Positions 60,848 through 64,000 of a stretch of 64,000 nucleotides of DNA are shown here, in pieces. The position numbers and the translations under genes were made by a program. The first letter of the stretch is position 1; every line of letters begins with the position of its first letter. Source of the stretch: Actinomadura opuntiae (GTDB lineage: Bacteria; Actinomycetota; Actinomycetes; Streptosporangiales; Streptosporangiaceae); assembly GCF_030283205.1 (NCBI RefSeq), contig NZ_JASNWF010000009.1, positions 353,251 through 417,250 of the forward strand. The letters run 5' to 3'. The notes beneath the pieces are model-generated. The model was not told where the DNA came from. It saw only the letters and a program-made list of their open reading frames with translations, and searched no databases.

Positions 60848-62686
60848 TCAGCCGGTCTCGGCGAGGGTCTCCAGCACCTGCTCGCCGTACTTGGCCAGCT
60901 TGTTCTCGCCGACGCCGTTCACCCTGCCCAGCTCGGCGAGCGACGACGGCAGCGCCGTCGCGATCTCGCGGAGCGTCGCGTCGTGGAAGATCACGTAGGC
61001 GGGCACGCCCTGCTCCTTGGCGGTCGCGGCGCGCCAGGCGCGCAGCCGCTCGAAGACCGGCGCGGCCTCGGCCGGCAGCTCGACGGGGGCCTTGCGGTCC
61101 TTGGCGGCCTTCGCCGCCTTCGCCGGGGTCCGTTCGGGTTCGCGGCGCATCAGCACCTTGCGCTCCCCGCGCAGGACGCCGGCGCTCGCCTCGGTCAGCA
61201 CGAGCGTGCCGTGGTTGCTCTCGACCGCGACGAGCCCCTGCGCGAGCAGCTGCCGGACGACCCCGCGCCACTCCGCCTCGCGCAGCTCGGTGCCGATGCC
61301 GAACGACTTCAGCTCGTCATGGTCGAACTGGATGACCTTGGCGTTCTTCTTGCCGAGCAGGATGTCGACGATGTGCCCGGCGCCGAACTTCTGGCGGCGC
61401 TCCCGGTCGAGCCGGACGATCACCGACAGCACCTTCTGCGCCGCGACCGTCGCGTCCCACGTCTCCGGCGGAGACAGGCACGTGTCGCAGTTCCCGCACG
61501 GTTCGCCGGACTGCCCGAAGTAGTTCAGCAGCTGGACGCGGCGGCACTCCACGGTCTCGCAGAGCGCGAGCATCGCGTCCAGGTGCAGGGCCTGGCGGCG
61601 GCGGAACGCGGGGTCGCCCTCGCCGGAGTCGATCATCTTGCGGAGGTTGACGACGTCCTGCAGCCCGTAGGCGAGCCAGGCGGTGGACGGCAGGCCGTCG
61701 CGCCCGGCGCGGCCCGTCTCCTGGTAGTAGCCCTCCACGGATTTGGGCAGGTCGAGGTGGGCGACGAAGCGGACGTCCGGCTTGTCGATGCCCATGCCGA
61801 ACGCGATGGTCGCGACCATGACGAGGCCCTCCTCGCGGAGGAATCGCGCCTGGTTCGCGGCGCGCGTCTGCGCGTCCAGGCCCGCGTGGTAGGGCAGGGC
61901 CTCGATGCCGTTCTCGGTGAGGAACGCGGCGTGCTTCTCCACCGAGTTGCGCGACAGGCAGTAGACGATGCCCGCGTCGCCCTTGTGCTCGGTCTGGAGG
62001 AGATGGAGGAGCTGCCGCTTGGCGTCGGTCTTCGGTTCGATCCGGTACTGGATGTTCGGTCTGTCGAAGCTCGCCACGAAATGCCGGGCGTCCTCCAGCT
62101 GCAGCCGGGACGCGATCTCGGAGCGGGTGGCCTGCGTCGCGGTCGCGGTGAGCGCGATGCGCGGCACGTCCGGCCAGCGCTCGTGCAGGCCGGACAGCAT
62201 CAGGTAGTCGGGCCGGAAGTCGTGCCCCCACTGCGACACGCAGTGCGCCTCGTCGATCGCGAACAGCGCGACCGTGCCCCGGTCGAGCAACTCCACGGCG
62301 GCCGGGACGCGCAGCCGCTCGGGCGCGAGGTAGAGCAGGTCGAGCTCGCCCGCGAGGAACTGGGCCTCCACGACGCGGCGCTCGTCGAGGTCCTGCGTGG
62401 AGTTCAGGAAGCCCGCCCGGACGCCGAGCGCCCGCAGCGCGTCCACCTGGTCCTGCATCAGGGCGATCAGCGGCGAGATCACCACGCCGGTGCCCTTCCG
62501 GACCAGCGCGGGGATCTGGTAGCACAGCGACTTGCCGCCGCCGGTCGGCATCAGGACCAAGGCGTCCCCGCCGGAGACCACATGCTCGATGATCTCCCGC
62601 TGCCCGTCCCGGAACGCGTCGTAGCCGAACACGCGGCGCAGCGCGTCCAGCGTCTCCGGGGTCTCGAGGAAGTCGGGGGAAGCCAT
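60848..62686 (-). CDS. recQ: ATP-dependent DNA helicase RecQ
   Basis: 612 residues with full RecQ plan: Walker A MPTGGGKS near 46-53, DEAH box IDEAHC at 144-149 with the aromatic-rich loop CVSQWGHDFRP after it, helicase C with TIAFGMGIDKPD and QETGRAGRDG, zinc site ending CGNCDTC near 395, winged-helix RQC, and an HRDC domain from about 530. It unwinds DNA in the 3'-5' direction for repair and recombination. A basic linker (ERTPAKAAKAAKDRK) joins the last two domains. The family is complete and normal. Confidence 0.95.
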   Translation of the reverse strand: MASPDFLETPETLDALRRVFGYDAFRDGQREIIEHVVSGGDALVLMPTGGGKSLCYQIPALVRKGTGVVISPLIALMQDQVDALRALGVRAGFLNSTQDLDERRVVEAQFLAGELDLLYLAPERLRVPAAVELLDRGTVALFAIDEAHCVSQWGHDFRPDYLMLSGLHERWPDVPRIALTATATQATRSEIASRLQLEDARHFVASFDRPNIQYRIEPKTDAKRQLLHLLQTEHKGDAGIVYCLSRNSVEKHAAFLTENGIEALPYHAGLDAQTRAANQARFLREEGLVMVATIAFGMGIDKPDVRFVAHLDLPKSVEGYYQETGRAGRDGLPSTAWLAYGLQDVVNLRKMIDSGEGDPAFRRRQALHLDAMLALCETVECRRVQLLNYFGQSGEPCGNCDTCLSPPETWDATVAAQKVLSVIVRLDRERRQKFGAGHIVDILLGKKNAKVIQFDHDELKSFGIGTELREAEWRGVVRQLLAQGLVAVESNHGTLVLTEASAGVLRGERKVLMRREPERTPAKAAKAAKDRKAPVELPAEAAPVFERLRAWRAATAKEQGVPAYVIFHDATLREIATALPSSLAELGRVNGVGENKLAKYGEQVLETLAETG

Positions 62687-62731
62687 CGGCCCATACTACG
62701 AGCGGCCGCCGACAGCCGTCCCCGGCTTGGA

Positions 62732-63385
62732 TCAGAGGGCGGCGACCAGCTCGGGGGTCAGCTCGTCCAGGTCCTTCGCGACGTGCGCCGCGAGCGCCAG
62801 CGCGTCGTCCGCGGGCGGGTGCGCCTCGCGCGGGATCGCGATCACCTTCATCCCGGCCGCGTGCGCGGACCGCAGGCCGTTGCTGGAGTCCTCGATCGCG
62901 ACGCAGTCCGCGGCGGGGACCTCGAGCCGCGCGGCCGCGGTGAGGTAGCCGTCGGGCGCGGGCTTTCCGGCGTCGACCTCCTCGGTGGACACCGTCGCGC
63001 GGAACAGCGCGTCCAGCCCGAGCCGGCCGAGCACCAGGTCGATCAGGGCGCGCGGGGACGAGCTGGCCAGACCGAGCGGGCGGTAGGCGCCGAGCCGGCG
63101 GACGGCCTCCTCCGCGCCCGGCAGCAGCGGCAGCCCGTCCCGGTACCGCTGCGACATCTCGTCGATCACCGTGTAGGCGACCTCCTCGGCCGTCACGCCG
63201 TCGACCAGGTCGGCGGCGATGTAGGCGGCCCACTCGGCGGTGCTCATGCCCATGAGCCGCTGCTGGGTGTCGGGCAGCCAGCGGCCGCCGCGGGACGCGA
63301 CGTACCCGCGCCGCACCTCCTCCCACACCGGCTCGGAGTCGATCAGCACGCCGTCCAGGTCGAAAACGATGGCCTCCAAGGGCAT
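62732..63385 (-). CDS. HAD-superfamily phosphatase (beta-phosphoglucomutase-like)
   Basis: 217 residues; GGAGGG before the ATG at 63385. HAD motif I VFDLDGVLIDSE near 6-17 with the nucleophile Asp, motif II ASSSPR near 105, and motif III/IV GKPAPDGY and IEDSSNGLRSAHAAGM near 165. The cap domain places it with subclass I enzymes such as beta-phosphoglucomutase and 2-deoxyglucose-6-phosphatase. The substrate is not predictable from sequence. Confidence 0.9.
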   Translation of the reverse strand: MPLEAIVFDLDGVLIDSEPVWEEVRRGYVASRGGRWLPDTQQRLMGMSTAEWAAYIAADLVDGVTAEEVAYTVIDEMSQRYRDGLPLLPGAEEAVRRLGAYRPLGLASSSPRALIDLVLGRLGLDALFRATVSTEEVDAGKPAPDGYLTAAARLEVPAADCVAIEDSSNGLRSAHAAGMKVIAIPREAHPPADDALALAAHVAKDLDELTPELVAAL

Positions 63386-63581
63386 GGTCCCTCCCGGAAC
63401 GTCGGCGCCGCCTACGGCAACGATCATTACCCGGCGCGGTCGGCGCGCAACCCGGGCTCGTTAAACGGACTAACGGCGACTGACCTGGATTTATCCGGCG
63501 AACTCGACATGATCGGCTTCCGTTCTGGCAAGGTGGTGGACCTCCGTCCCCCTCCGGAGTCACCGCAGAGGAGATCTGCAC

Positions 63582-64000
63582 ATGGCGTTCCTTGGACTGC
63601 TCCTGCTCGCCGCGGCCGCCATCGTCGCCGCCGGCGTCGTCCTCGACAACACCGACCCCGCGCACATCACCGCCTTCGGGCAGGCCGTCCCGGGCATCGA
63701 CAACGAATGGCAGGTCTTCGTCGCCGGCGCGGCCGTCGCCGTCGTCCTCGTCGTCGGCCTGACGCTCACCCTCGTGGGCGCCGGACGGATCCTGCGCGCC
63801 CGCCGCGACCTGCGCTACCTGCGCGAGGAGCACGAGGAGTCGCTCACCACCCTGGAGCTGGAGAAGCGCCGGCTCCAGAGCGAACTCGCCCGCGTCCGGC
63901 AGAACGGCCCCGCTTCGTCCGCGCCGGGCGCGCCCCCGCTCCCGCGCCGCCCGGCCGCGCCCGCGCCGGCCGCACCCGCGCCGCCCGCGCCCGCGCCCGC
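63582..64000 (+). CDS. Small membrane protein, LapA-like (partial, C-terminus off the window)
   Basis: Open from an ATG at 63582 with GAGGAG 8 bases upstream to the edge, about 140 codons. Two hydrophobic segments (LLLLAAAAIVAAGVVL near 5 and VAGAAVAVVLVVGLTLTL near 48) are followed by a charged coiled-coil segment with repeated acidic and basic residues (RDLRYLREEHEESLTTLELEKRRLQ) and then a proline/alanine-rich tail. The plan resembles LapA-domain proteins. The function in actinomycetes is unknown. Confidence 0.72.
   Translation, partial: MAFLGLLLLAAAAIVAAGVVLDNTDPAHITAFGQAVPGIDNEWQVFVAGAAVAVVLVVGLTLTLVGAGRILRARRDLRYLREEHEESLTTLELEKRRLQSELARVRQNGPASSAPGAPPLPRRPAAPAPAAPAPPAPAP

Noticed and set aside
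1..64000. CRISPR array
   Set aside because: No regularly spaced direct repeats with unique spacers and no cas-like gene were seen.

Overview
The window is high-GC DNA with many GTG starts, many 4-base stop/start overlaps and gene families typical of filamentous actinomycetes: XRE-DUF5753/DUF397/anti-sigma-type ATPase sets, a DGPF-domain protein next to an ECF sigma factor, and a NERD helicase. A Streptosporangiales-type genome (Actinomadura-like) is my best guess. No marker gene in the window fixes the genus.

Left third (1 to about 19.3 kb) is an accessory island. It opens with a WhiJ-type regulatory set on the minus strand. A DISARM-like defence locus follows (2.2-14.1 kb). A minus-strand gene fuses an endonuclease III glycosylase to a C5-cytosine methyltransferase. 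Divergent from it is a tightly overlapping plus-strand operon of two unknown proteins, a NERD/SF1 helicase, a DrmA-type helicase and a DrmB-type DUF1998 protein. No DrmC (phospholipase-D) gene is seen. Further unknown minus-strand genes follow, including a two-gene module whose first product carries a PD-(D/E)XK-like motif. The island ends at a 59-base 3' fragment of tRNA-Ser(GCT) beside a strong hairpin and a frameshifted tyrosine-integrase pseudogene. That arrangement looks like an attachment-site junction between integrated elements.

Middle (20.1-45.7 kb) is secondary metabolism. First comes a three-gene minus-strand operon for a predicted acylated, oxidised terpenoid (WS/DGAT-like acyltransferase, P450, class I terpene cyclase), then an MFS exporter. 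Next is an 18-gene co-directional cluster (26.1-45.7 kb): a Gfo/Idh dehydrogenase and two TIM-barrel sugar isomerase-like proteins, sulfotransferase, VOC protein, MFS exporter, a stand-alone condensation domain, a P-loop/Ldh2 fusion, NodB deacetylase, family 2 glycosyltransferase, a stand-alone carrier protein, two NRPS proteins, an Fe(II)/2-oxoglutarate oxygenase, a UDP-sugar dehydrogenase and a protein with two haem-oxygenase-like halves. The set predicts a sugar-containing or sugar-acid-containing peptide-like product made on separate (trans) carriers. No thioesterase or MbtH protein is visible. An orphan CitB-type response regulator converges on the end of the cluster.

Right third (46-64 kb) is ordinary chromosome: a flavin reductase-like protein, AzoR, a secreted SurE-like phosphatase with a divergent LacI regulator and a palindromic operator, VOC proteins, DGPF/ECF sigma, Hsp20 with a MerR regulator, an acetate transporter, a DUF1906 hydrolase, an OmpR two-component pair, TetR, RecQ, a HAD phosphatase and a truncated membrane protein. 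Both window edges cut through genes.
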